From Bacillota bacterium (lineage in GTDB: Bacteria > Bacillota > Clostridia > Christensenellales > Aristaeellaceae): DNA of 64,000 nt. The position numbers and the translations under genes were made by a program. Positions 14,021-21,039 of the stretch are shown here, in pieces; positions within the stretch are counted from its first letter, which is position 1, and each line of letters opens with the position of its first letter. The notes below the pieces were generated by a model. The model did no database searches, was not told the origin of the DNA, and saw only the letters and a list, made by a program, of their open reading frames with translations. The stretch spans positions 77,099 to 141,098 of the forward strand of contig JAEYOW010000033.1 in the NCBI GenBank assembly GCA_023411375.1, written 5' to 3'.

Positions 14021-15306
14021 TGATAAAAGTCAAAGAAGGTGAAATTTTGCATAATCTTAAAAATTTGTTCCGAGCGCGGGACAAGCCCCGCAATTCTCTG
14101 AACGGCAGCGGTTATTCCTTCCTGTTCGGCAATACCGTGGCGGGAAAAACCGTCAACGAGCGCAGCGCCATGCAGATGTCGGCGGTATACGCCTGTGTGC
14201 GCATTTTGTCCGAGGCCATCGCCTCACTGCCGCTGCACTTCTACCAGTACAACGCCGCAGGCGGTAAGGAGAAGGCGCTGCGGCATCCGCTGTATAACCT
14301 GCTCCACGATGAGCCGAACCCGGAAATGACAGCCTTTTCCTTCCGGGAAACCCTCATGACGCACCTGCTGCTCTGGGGCAACGGCTACGCGCAGATCGTG
14401 CGCAATCAGCGCGGCGAGGTCATTGCGCTGTATCCGCTGATGCCCGACCGCATGACTGTGGATCGGGATTCCCGCGGGCACATCTATTACGAATATACCC
14501 GCTCGGATTCGGACGTGAAAAGCCTGGGCAGGAAGTCCTCGGTGATCCTTTCGCCGGAGGACGTTTTTCATATTCCCGGTCTGGGTTTTGACGGGCTTGT
14601 GGGTTATTCGCCCATCGCCATGGCGAAGCAGGCCATCGGCATGGGCCTCGCCTGCGACGAGTACGGCGCGTCCTTTTATCAGAATGGCGCGCAGCCGGGC
14701 GGCGTGCTGGAGCATCCGGGCGTGGTGAAAGACCCCAAGCGTGTGCGCGATTCCTGGAACGCCATCTATCAGGGCAGCAGGAACGCTCATCGTATCGCCG
14801 TTCTCGAAGAGGGAATGAGCTACAAACCCATCTCCATTTCGCCGGAGCAGGCGCAATTTCTCGAAACACGCAAATTCCAGATCGACGAAATTGCGCGCAT
14901 TTTCCGCGTGCCGCCCCACATGGTGGGCGATCTGGACAAATCGTCCTTCTCCAATATCGAGCAGCAGTCGCTGGAGTTTGTGAAGTACACGCTTTCTCCG
15001 TGGATTACCCGCTGGGAGCAGACCATTCACCGCTCTCTGCTGCTGCCCTCGGAAAAGCCGCGGTATTTCGCCCGGTTCAATGTGGAGGGTCTGCTGCGCG
15101 GCGATTATCAGTCCCGCATGAACGGCTATGCCGTGGGCAGGCAGAACGGCTGGATGAGCGCCAACGACATCCGCGAATTGGAAAACCTCGACCGCATCCC
15201 CGCCGAGGCGGGCGGCGATCTGTACCTCATCAACGGCAACATGACCAAGCTGGCAGACGCGGGCCTGTTTGCCGGTAAAGAAACCATTCGAAAGGAGCCC
15301 TTATAA
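14020..15306 (+). CDS. Phage portal protein (HK97 family)
   Basis: The 428-residue protein is an HK97-type portal, the ring through which DNA enters the head. Typical segments are MQMSAVYACVRILSEAIASL, LLWGNGYAQIVRNQ, FHIPGLGFDGLVGYSPI and FRVPPHMVGDL. The ATG at 14020 lies inside the opposing promoter and has no ribosome site. A TTG at 14047 follows AAGAAGGTGA and may be the true start, which would shorten the protein by nine residues. The protease gene follows directly. Confidence 0.93.
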   Translation: MIKVKEGEILHNLKNLFRARDKPRNSLNGSGYSFLFGNTVAGKTVNERSAMQMSAVYACVRILSEAIASLPLHFYQYNAAGGKEKALRHPLYNLLHDEPNPEMTAFSFRETLMTHLLLWGNGYAQIVRNQRGEVIALYPLMPDRMTVDRDSRGHIYYEYTRSDSDVKSLGRKSSVILSPEDVFHIPGLGFDGLVGYSPIAMAKQAIGMGLACDEYGASFYQNGAQPGGVLEHPGVVKDPKRVRDSWNAIYQGSRNAHRIAVLEEGMSYKPISISPEQAQFLETRKFQIDEIARIFRVPPHMVGDLDKSSFSNIEQQSLEFVKYTLSPWITRWEQTIHRSLLLPSEKPRYFARFNVEGLLRGDYQSRMNGYAVGRQNGWMSANDIRELENLDRIPAEAGGDLYLINGNMTKLADAGLFAGKETIRKEPL

Positions 15307-16005
15307 ATGAAGAAATTCTGGAACTGGATCAGGGACGAAACCGCTCCGGACGCGCGAATTTTGCGTTTGGAGGGAGCCATCGCCGAGGAAAGCTGGCTTG
15401 ACGATGAGGTCACGCCCGCGGCCTTCAAGGCGGAGCTGGCTTCCGGCAGCGGCCCTATTACCGTCTGGATCAATTCGCCGGGCGGAGATTGCGTGGCTGC
15501 GGCGCAGATCTACAATATGCTCATGGATTACCCGGCGGACGTAACCGTGCGCATTGATGGCATTGCCGCCAGCGCGGCTTCGGTGATCGCCATGGCCGGA
15601 ACGAAGGTGCAGATGTCGCCGGTGTCCGTCATGATGATCCACAATCCGCTGACCGTGGCCATGGGCGACAGCGACGAAATGCGCCGGGCCATCCAGTTGC
15701 TGGACGAGGTAAAGGAGAGCATCATCAATGCCTATGAGATTAAGACCGGCCTTTCCCGTACCAAGCTGTCCCATCTCATGGACGGCGAGACGTGGATGAA
15801 CGCGAAAAAGGCGCTGGAGCTGGGCTTCTGCGACGAAATCCTGTATCAGCCGGAGGCGGAGCCCGCGCCGGAGGACAGTTTTACGTTCTCTCGCCGGGCC
15901 GTCACGAATTCCCTGCTGGACAAGCTGAAAACCCGTATTCCCAAACCCGACAACCGAGTCAGCGCGGCAGACCTCCACAAGAGGCTGTCGCGTTTGCCGC
16001 ATTAA
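15307..16005 (+). CDS. ClpP-like prohead (head maturation) protease
   Basis: The 232-residue serine protease cleaves capsid scaffolding during head assembly. The ClpP fold is shown by WINSPGGDCVAA (54-65), the catalytic Ser at about 89 in GIAASAAS and the catalytic His112 in MMIHNP. The third member lies in the GETWMNAKKALELGFCDEI region (from 160). It has a C-terminal extension after about 180. It starts 3 codons after the portal reading frame ends and precedes the capsid gene, the standard order. Confidence 0.93.
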   Translation: MKKFWNWIRDETAPDARILRLEGAIAEESWLDDEVTPAAFKAELASGSGPITVWINSPGGDCVAAAQIYNMLMDYPADVTVRIDGIAASAASVIAMAGTKVQMSPVSVMMIHNPLTVAMGDSDEMRRAIQLLDEVKESIINAYEIKTGLSRTKLSHLMDGETWMNAKKALELGFCDEILYQPEAEPAPEDSFTFSRRAVTNSLLDKLKTRIPKPDNRVSAADLHKRLSRLPH

Positions 16006-16018
16006 GGAGGAAAAAACG

Positions 16019-17218
16019 ATGAATCGAATTCTGGAACTGCGCGAAAAGCGCGCCAAGGCGTGGGACGCCGCTAAGAAGTTTCTGGACGCCAAGACCGGCC
16101 CGGACGGTCTGGTTTCCGCAGAGGATTCCGCGACCTATGACAAGATGGAAGCGGATGTGCTCGCCATGGGCAAGGAGGTCGAGCGCCTGGAGCGTCAGGC
16201 CGCCATCGACGCGGCGCTGAACGCGCCCGCGAATCAGCCCATCACCGAAAAGCCCGGCGAGAAGGACAAGGCCAAGACGGGCCGCGCCTCCGCGGAATAC
16301 GCCGCCGCGTTCTGGCAGGCCATTCGCAGCAAGTCCGTGCCCCACGAGGTTTTCAACGCGCTGGAAACCGGCACCGACAGCGAGGGCGGCTATCTGGTGC
16401 CGGATGAGTATCAGCGCACCCTGATCGACGCACTACAGGAGCAGAACATCTTCCGCCAGCTGGCCCACGTCATTACGACCACGTCCGGCGAGCGCAAGAT
16501 TCCCGTGGTCGCATCCCACGGCACCGCCGCGTGGATCGATGAGGAAGGCTCCTATCCCGAGAGCGACGACGCCTTCGGTCAGGTGTCCATCGGCTCCTAC
16601 AAGCTGGCCACCATGATTAAGGTGTCCGAGGAACTGCTGAACGACTCCGCCTTCGACGTGCCCGCGTATATCGCCCGCGAATTCGCGCGCCGCATCGGCG
16701 CTGCCGAGGAAGAAGCGTTTTTCACCGGCAACGGCACGGGCAAGCCGCTGGGCATTCTGGCCGCCACCGGCGGCGCGCAGACCGGCGTGACTGCGGCCAG
16801 CGCCACAGCCATCACCATGGACGAGGTCATGGATCTGTTCTATTCCCTGCGCGCGCCCTATCGCCGGAACTCCGTGTTCATTATGAACGATTCCACCGTA
16901 AAGGCGCTGCGCAAGCTCAAGAACGGCAACGGCGACTATCTCTGGCAGCCCAGCGTGCGCGCGGGCCAGCCGGACACGCTGCTGAACCGTCCTGTGTACA
17001 CCTCCACCTTCATGCCCGCCATTGCCGCCGGTGCCAAGAGCATTCTGTTCGGCGATCTGGGCTATTACTGGGTGGCGGATCGTCAGGGCCGCAGCTTCAA
17101 GCGGCTCAACGAGCTGTACGCCGCCACCGGTCAGGTGGGCTTCCTGTCCTCCGAGCGCGTAGACGGCAAGCTGATTCTGCCCGAGGCCGTGAAGGTGCTG
17201 GCGCAGAAGGCGGCCTAA
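16019..17218 (+). CDS. Phage major capsid protein (HK97 fold)
   Basis: The 399-residue protein has an N-terminal helical delta/scaffold region (about 1-100: LREKRAKAWDAAKKFL, then EVERLERQAAIDAAL). The capsid core follows (GTDSEGGYLVPDEYQRTLI, then ARRIGAAEEEAFFTGNGTGKPLG, then a C-terminal DLGYYWVADRQGR). The order protease-capsid matches HK97-type phages, and cleavage probably occurs near residue 100. A strong AAGGAGG ribosome site precedes it. A hairpin 30 bases after its stop may protect its abundant mRNA. Confidence 0.95.
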   Translation: MNRILELREKRAKAWDAAKKFLDAKTGPDGLVSAEDSATYDKMEADVLAMGKEVERLERQAAIDAALNAPANQPITEKPGEKDKAKTGRASAEYAAAFWQAIRSKSVPHEVFNALETGTDSEGGYLVPDEYQRTLIDALQEQNIFRQLAHVITTTSGERKIPVVASHGTAAWIDEEGSYPESDDAFGQVSIGSYKLATMIKVSEELLNDSAFDVPAYIAREFARRIGAAEEEAFFTGNGTGKPLGILAATGGAQTGVTAASATAITMDEVMDLFYSLRAPYRRNSVFIMNDSTVKALRKLKNGNGDYLWQPSVRAGQPDTLLNRPVYTSTFMPAIAAGAKSILFGDLGYYWVADRQGRSFKRLNELYAATGQVGFLSSERVDGKLILPEAVKVLAQKAA

Positions 17219-17231
17219 GGAGGAATGACCG

Positions 17232-17603
17232 ATGATGAAGGCTGATCCGGTGCGGGACGAAACCCGCACCACCCACAATTATTTCGCGCATGGCGGCAAC
17301 CATGGAGGCCGAGCGAAGCGAGTGCTGGAGTGCCGAGGACAGCGCAAAGCGCTCCGCAGGCACGGAACACCGGGCGCTATCGGTGCGCACGGTGCGAAAT
17401 CAGTGATCGGCGGAAAGCTGACCTTCCTGCCCACGGCCACCGTGGAGGGCGGCGACAATCTGTTTGGCGGTGCGGGCATTACGCCCGCCGCCAATCTTCC
17501 CACAAGCGACGCCACTACGATTGCGGCATTGAAAGATGACTTCAACGCGCTGCTTTCTGCACTGAAGGCTGTCGGGCTGATGGAAGCGGATGGGCAGCAA
17601 TGA
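17232..17603 (+). CDS. Head fiber protein (phage head spike/fiber-like), N-terminus uncertain
   Basis: The last 65 residues look like the small head-fiber family (GKLTFLPTATVEGG, then ATTIAALKDDFNALLSALKAVGLM), which decorates the capsid. The first 55 residues as translated are unusual, with high Arg/His/Gly content and no family resemblance. The DNA there contains a perfect hairpin at 17249-17270, so the true start may lie further downstream. The frame overlaps the next gene by 4 bases. The family call for the C-terminal part is moderately sure. Confidence 0.55.
   Translation: MMKADPVRDETRTTHNYFAHGGNHGGRAKRVLECRGQRKALRRHGTPGAIGAHGAKSVIGGKLTFLPTATVEGGDNLFGGAGITPAANLPTSDATTIAALKDDFNALLSALKAVGLMEADGQQ
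17249..17270 (+). promoter_or_regulatory. GC-rich hairpin behind the capsid gene
   Basis: GGTGCGGG (17249-17256) and CCCGCACC (17263-17270) form a perfect 8-base stem around ACGAAA. There is no T-run, so it looks like an mRNA-stabilising or translation-modulating structure rather than a terminator. Confidence 0.5.
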
Positions 17604-17884
17604 TCGTCTCAGTAGAGGAACTGAAGGCTCATCTGCGCATTCAGCAGGATGCAGAGGATAAACTGCTCGGAAATCTGCTGATGCAGTCGCAGGTTGCGGC
17701 CAACGATTTCTGCCGGACGGATTTTGACGCGGACGCGCCGGAACCCGTCCGGCTGGCTGTGCTGCTCATGGCTTCCCATTTCTATGAATACCGGGACGCC
17801 TCCGACCGCTCGGCCTATCTGACCATGATGAACGCTTTCCACGCGCTGCTGTATCCCTACCGCAAAATCGAAGATATGTTTTAA
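17600..17884 (+). CDS. Head-tail connector protein (gp6-like)
   Basis: The 94-residue all-helical protein has the connector-family pattern: VSVEELKAHLRIQQDAEDKLL, then a helix with VRLAVLLMASHFYEYRDA, and a final hydrophobic LLYPYRK. It forms the ring joining portal to tail. It overlaps the head-fiber gene by 4 bases and precedes the head-closure gene, the standard order. Confidence 0.85.
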   Translation: MIVSVEELKAHLRIQQDAEDKLLGNLLMQSQVAANDFCRTDFDADAPEPVRLAVLLMASHFYEYRDASDRSAYLTMMNAFHALLYPYRKIEDMF

Positions 17885-17905
17885 TGCTCGAAAGAGGTGA
17901 ACCAA

Positions 17906-18241
17906 ATGAAAATCCCGCATCCCGGCGAGCTGCGCCAGCTGGTGGAGATTGGCTGCACTGTTCATGAGATCAACGAAAACGGCTTTCCCGTGGAGACGGA
18001 GCAGGTGGTCTGCCAGGTATGGGCCAAGGCGGAAGATTGCGACTCCCGCTATTTCACCTCGGGCGACACAGAAAACACCGAGCGCGGCATCTGGTTCACC
18101 ATCCGCTGGCGCAGCGATGTGCAGCCCGGCATGTGGGTGCTGTGGAACGGACAGAAGCAGATCATCACAGAAATCGGCGAGTACGATTTCAAGCGCCGCT
18201 ATCTGCGCCTGACCACCAAGGCCGTGAAGGGGGTGCACTGA
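17906..18241 (+). CDS. Phage head closure protein (SPP1 gp16-like)
   Basis: The 111-residue beta-rich protein resembles the head-closure (head-tail joining) family, with HPGELRQLVEI at the start, VWAKAEDC and a late TIRWRSDVQPGMWVLWNGQKQIITEI. It plugs the portal after packaging. I take the ATG at 17906, since AAAGAGG lies 9 bases upstream, over the GTG inside that site. Its stop overlaps the next start. Confidence 0.85.
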   Translation: MKIPHPGELRQLVEIGCTVHEINENGFPVETEQVVCQVWAKAEDCDSRYFTSGDTENTERGIWFTIRWRSDVQPGMWVLWNGQKQIITEIGEYDFKRRYLRLTTKAVKGVH

Positions 18242-18579
18242 TGAAGCGCGTGCAGGACGCATTGCGAAATATCGGCATTCCCGTTTTCGCAGGCGCATGG
18301 AAGGCCACTGCGGAGAATGTAACTCCGCCGCAGCAGTATCTGGTTTACACCACTCAGACCTATGAGGACGAGCACTGGGACGATGCAAACCGCCGTTACC
18401 GCGTTTACGTTTACCTGAATCTTTGGAGCACAGTCGATCCAACCGAGGCCATTCACCTCATGCGGGCCGCCATGCGAAAGGCTGGCTTCGCCTTTTCTGA
18501 CGAGGCCGTTTCCTATAACGACGATACCCGCCAGACGCTGGTCGCCTGGACATGGGTTTGCTGGGAGGATGACGGATGA
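18241..18579 (+). CDS. Tail completion protein-like (gp17-like)
   Basis: The 112-residue protein starts at the ATG overlapping the previous stop. The pattern MKRVQDALRNIGIPVFAG, then QYLVYTT, then RRYRVYVYLNLWS and a late VSYNDDTRQTLVAWTWVCWEDD resembles the tail-completion/minor tail proteins found between head-closure and tail-tube genes. Assignment rests on position and general pattern. Confidence 0.6.
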   Translation: MKRVQDALRNIGIPVFAGAWKATAENVTPPQQYLVYTTQTYEDEHWDDANRRYRVYVYLNLWSTVDPTEAIHLMRAAMRKAGFAFSDEAVSYNDDTRQTLVAWTWVCWEDDG

Positions 18580-19010
18580 GCATGGAATTATCGGGCGGTG
18601 TGGAACTGCGGGAGGACATTGCCCGCATGGCCGATCTGCTGCGCACCTCCGGCGAAAACGGCTCCCGCGCCTGCAGCTGGATTTTGCAGAACGCGGCTCA
18701 GCCGGTGCTGGAGCAGATGCTGCACAACGCATCCACCGATCCCAAGCGCCGCACGGGCACGCTGCTGCGGTCGATCAAGATCGGGCGCGTGGTGAAAAAG
18801 CGCTCCGGCGGCTATCGCGTCACCTGTGGCATTCACCGAAAGGACGGCGGCGCGGCGTATGGAAATCCCGTGGAATTCGGCCATGGCGGCCCGCACCCGG
18901 CTCCGCCGCATCCCTTCGTTCGTCCGGCTTTCGACGCGAAGGCCGACGAAGCCTATGAAAAAGTGAAAGAACAACTGAGACAGGCCCTCGACAGCCGAGG
19001 GCTTTTGTGA
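18576..19010 (+). CDS. HK97 gp10-like tail/neck protein
   Basis: The 144-residue protein shows the HK97-gp10 pattern: an N-terminal helical part, RRTGTLLRSI (about 62-71), then AYGNPVEFGHGG and PPHPFVRPAFD near 103-125. It is a neck/tail-completion protein at the head-tail junction. It overlaps the previous gene by 4 bases, and a terminator hairpin lies inside its last codons. Confidence 0.85.
   Translation: MSMELSGGVELREDIARMADLLRTSGENGSRACSWILQNAAQPVLEQMLHNASTDPKRRTGTLLRSIKIGRVVKKRSGGYRVTCGIHRKDGGAAYGNPVEFGHGGPHPAPPHPFVRPAFDAKADEAYEKVKEQLRQALDSRGLL
18984..19007 (+). terminator. Terminator overlapping the end of the gp10-like gene
   Basis: GCCCTCG (18984-18990) pairs with CGAGGGC (18996-19002) around ACAGC, followed by ttttg. 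It covers the last codons before the tail-tube gene and may trim head-gene transcripts. Confidence 0.6.
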
Positions 19011-19028
19011 TTATAAGGAGGAAAAACT

Positions 19029-19646
19029 ATGCCGAATACGCCCGCTGCCGCGCCCGCGGTTTCGTCTACCGTGGGCCTGAAAAACATGGTGATCGCGCCG
19101 GTGACGGAGGATACCGAAACGTCCACCACCTACGGCGATCTGCAGAGGGTGGCCGGTGCCATCGAGGCCACCATTACGCCGGAAAACAATGATCCGGACA
19201 TTCAGTATTTTGACGACGTGGAAGGCGACGTGCTCTATCCCGATCCGGAGCTCACCTTCAAGACCAAGCTGGCTGACCTGCCGCTGGTCGTGCAGGAGAT
19301 GATCTTCTCCAACAAGATCGATGACAACGGCGTACTGATCCGCACGGCCAACGACAAGCCCGGCTATTTCGCCGTGGGCTTTATGTCCGAGAAGGCCAAC
19401 GGCACCTATCGCTATGTGTGGCTGTTCAAGGTGCGCGCCAAGCCCGTCACGGAGACCTACGCCACCAAGGAGGGCACCAGCATTACCCGCCAGACCGGTG
19501 AGGTGGAGTGGACGGCCATCAAGCGCACGTCTGACGGTCGCTATCAGGCAGTGGCGGACGAGGGAGAAAACGGCTTTACCGCCGAGAAAGCCGCCGCTTT
19601 CCTGAACACGGTCTACACGCCGGTGTTTACCGCCGTGGGCAGCTAA
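19029..19646 (+). CDS. Major tail (tube) protein, phi13 family
   Basis: The 205-residue protein matches the phi13-type major tail protein: an N-terminal GLKNMVIAPVTEDTETSTTYGD, the IEATITPENNDPDIQYFDD segment, and later GYFAVGFMSEKANGTYRYVWLFK. It polymerises into the tail tube. It begins behind AAGGAGG and is followed by a terminator hairpin, as is common for this heavily expressed gene. Confidence 0.9.
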   Translation: MPNTPAAAPAVSSTVGLKNMVIAPVTEDTETSTTYGDLQRVAGAIEATITPENNDPDIQYFDDVEGDVLYPDPELTFKTKLADLPLVVQEMIFSNKIDDNGVLIRTANDKPGYFAVGFMSEKANGTYRYVWLFKVRAKPVTETYATKEGTSITRQTGEVEWTAIKRTSDGRYQAVADEGENGFTAEKAAAFLNTVYTPVFTAVGS

Positions 19647-19655
19647 CGCTGTCTG

Positions 19656-19691
19656 TCAGCCCGCCGAATCGCTCGACGGGCTGATTTCTTC
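19656..19691 (+). terminator. Terminator after the major tail gene
   Basis: TCAGCCCG (19656-19663) pairs with CGGGCTGA (19677-19684), followed by tttctt. The weak T-run suggests partial termination between tail tube and chaperone, which would favour the tube protein. Confidence 0.6.
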
Positions 19692-19729
19692 ATAGATACT
19701 GCATTTTGTGCTCAGCCAAGGAGGCCGCT

Positions 19730-20104
19730 ATGATTACCTGCACCCTGCGGGACAAGAAGTATTCCATTGATTTTGTTTCGGGCCGCGCCCTGCGCGAACT
19801 GGAGCCCGCCGCCCAGATGTATGCAAAGGTGGTGCGCCTATCCGAGCTGGCCGCCAAGGGCCAGCCCATCCCGGACGACGCGAAATTCACCATCTCCGAG
19901 GCCATGGACACCATGATCCGCTGGTTCTGCATTCTCTTTCAGAATCAGTTTACGCCGGACGATGTGCTGGACAATTATCCTGTTGACCGTCTGATGCACG
20001 ACATTGCGTTGGCACTAATGGCCGTGCAGGCCCAGACCACGGACGTGCTGTCCGATTTCCCTACGACGGCAGCGACGGAACCGGTGCAGACGCCGGAATC
20101 CTGA
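19730..20104 (+). CDS. Tail assembly chaperone, zero-frame product (gpG-like)
   Basis: The 124-residue helical protein is the short form of the tail assembly chaperone that coats the tape-measure protein while the tube grows. I take the ATG at 19730, spaced correctly from AAGGAGG (19719-19725). Its position between tail tube and tape measure and the slippery site near its end fix the role. It shares all but its last 14 residues with the frameshifted product. Confidence 0.85.
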   Translation: MITCTLRDKKYSIDFVSGRALRELEPAAQMYAKVVRLSELAAKGQPIPDDAKFTISEAMDTMIRWFCILFQNQFTPDDVLDNYPVDRLMHDIALALMAVQAQTTDVLSDFPTTAATEPVQTPES

Positions 20105-20292
20105 CGCTGCCGGATTACATTTATTCTACCTACAACGCCCTCATGGAGTCCGGCTGGAAATTCGACGAGATCGACCGGATGGATATGCTGGGCTTTCTGC
20201 GCGTCCGCGCGTGGAGCGCAAAGCGGGAATGCAAAAAGAAAGAACCCCGCCGAGCTTTTATCGACGAGGTTTGGCCTGATCTGAATCCTTAA
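19730..20292 (+). CDS. Tail assembly chaperone, -1 frameshift product (gpGT-like)
   Basis: At TTTCCCT (20056-20062, read T-TTC-CCT) ribosomes can slip back one base to TTT-CCC-T, a classic X-XXY-YYZ site. The -1 frame is open through the zero-frame stop (20102-20104) to a TAA at 20290-20292. It adds about 77 residues including YIYSTYNALMESGWKF and EIDRMDMLGFLRVRAWS, a pattern like the gpT part of other chaperones. The join is from DNA position and frame, not from protein data. Confidence 0.85.
20056..20062 (+). promoter_or_regulatory. -1 ribosomal frameshift slippery site
   Basis: The heptamer TTTCCCT lies in the correct phase (T-TTC-CCT) 39 bases before the zero-frame stop, and the downstream -1 frame stays open for 228 bases. 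Confidence 0.8.
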
Positions 20293-20294
20293 GC

Positions 20295-20732
20295 TTATTC
20301 TTCGCTTTCTTCCTTTTCGCTGGCAAGCAGCCGGAGAAATTCTGCCGGTTCATACACCGGGATGGAGACACCGGCATAGTGCTTGGTGTTCCGTGTCACA
20401 ATGCAGTCCATGCCGCTGCGCTTGCCCGTTTCGATCATGACCGCATCTTCAAAATCTGCGCATTCTGCCAGCAGCGCGAGACGCACGTCTGCGCCGAGAC
20501 TGTCCAGCATTCCCACAAGATCGAGCAGGCGCTGCAGTAGAATGCGGCTTTGCTCGTTGCTGTGTGTGGCCCGGTGCGAAAGATAGAAAATGTCCGTGGC
20601 GGATTTCGCGGTGATATAACCGCTGAATTCCTGTATTGCCGCGGCGCGAAAAAGGCTCAGCGCGTCCTGGGCGAATGGCTCGCGCTTTTGCAGGAAGTCA
20701 ACGACCACGCAGGTATCCAGCAATGCTTTCAT
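20295..20732 (-). CDS. PIN-domain toxin
   Basis: The 145-residue protein is a PIN-fold ribonuclease of the VapC-like kind. Acidic active-site candidates are Asp6 (LLDTCVVVDFL), Asp47 (ATDIFYL), the DFEDAV cluster at 93-98 and the DCIVTRN segment at 109-115. It would cut cellular RNA when free of its antitoxin. Its start overlaps the antitoxin stop (ATGA), the usual toxin-second order. It lies on the strand opposite to the tail genes, between chaperone and tape measure, so it is a moron. Confidence 0.88.
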   Translation of the reverse strand: MKALLDTCVVVDFLQKREPFAQDALSLFRAAAIQEFSGYITAKSATDIFYLSHRATHSNEQSRILLQRLLDLVGMLDSLGADVRLALLAECADFEDAVMIETGKRSGMDCIVTRNTKHYAGVSIPVYEPAEFLRLLASEKEESEE

Positions 20733-20944
20733 AGCGTATCCAGCCGTTCCTCTCTCGCTTCCTCCAGCGTCACGGTATCGGGCACGCTGCCAAACAGCGC
20801 GTCGACTGTGCTCAGCTTATCCTGGAATGGATTGGTGAGCTTGGAAACGACCTTCCCATTGCGCGTGATATAAATGTCCTCGGTCATGGAGAGCAGCAGG
20901 TACTTGCTCAGATTCTGCTTCAATTCCGTTGCAGTGATTGACAT
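20729..20944 (-). CDS. Phd/YefM-type antitoxin
   Basis: The 71-residue protein begins MSITATELKQNLSKYLLLS, typical of the Phd/YefM DNA-binding fold. It continues with IYITRNGKVVSKLTNP and an acidic C-terminus that would wrap the toxin. I take the ATG at 20944, 7 bases after GGGAGGG; in-frame starts at 20947 and 20950 are also possible. It probably represses its own promoter through the palindrome at 20978-21011. Confidence 0.87.
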   Translation of the reverse strand: MSITATELKQNLSKYLLLSMTEDIYITRNGKVVSKLTNPFQDKLSTVDALFGSVPDTVTLEEAREERLDTL

Positions 20945-20967
20945 CATCAATCCCTCCCTTCGCTTAT

Positions 20968-21011
20968 ATTATACACGAATCGCACGATTTTATCAATAGA
21001 ATCGTGCGATT
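20968..21011 (-). promoter_or_regulatory. Promoter and palindromic operator of the toxin-antitoxin pair
   Basis: On the - strand the -35 is TTGATA (20996-20991) and the -10 is TATAAT (20973-20968), 17 bases apart. A perfect inverted repeat with 12-base arms (AATCGCACGATT at 20978-20989 and its complement at 21000-21011) covers the spacer and flanks the -35. This is the layout for antitoxin autorepression. Confidence 0.85.
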
Positions 21012-21039
21012 TAATATTTCCCAAAGGTGGTGAGCCCGC

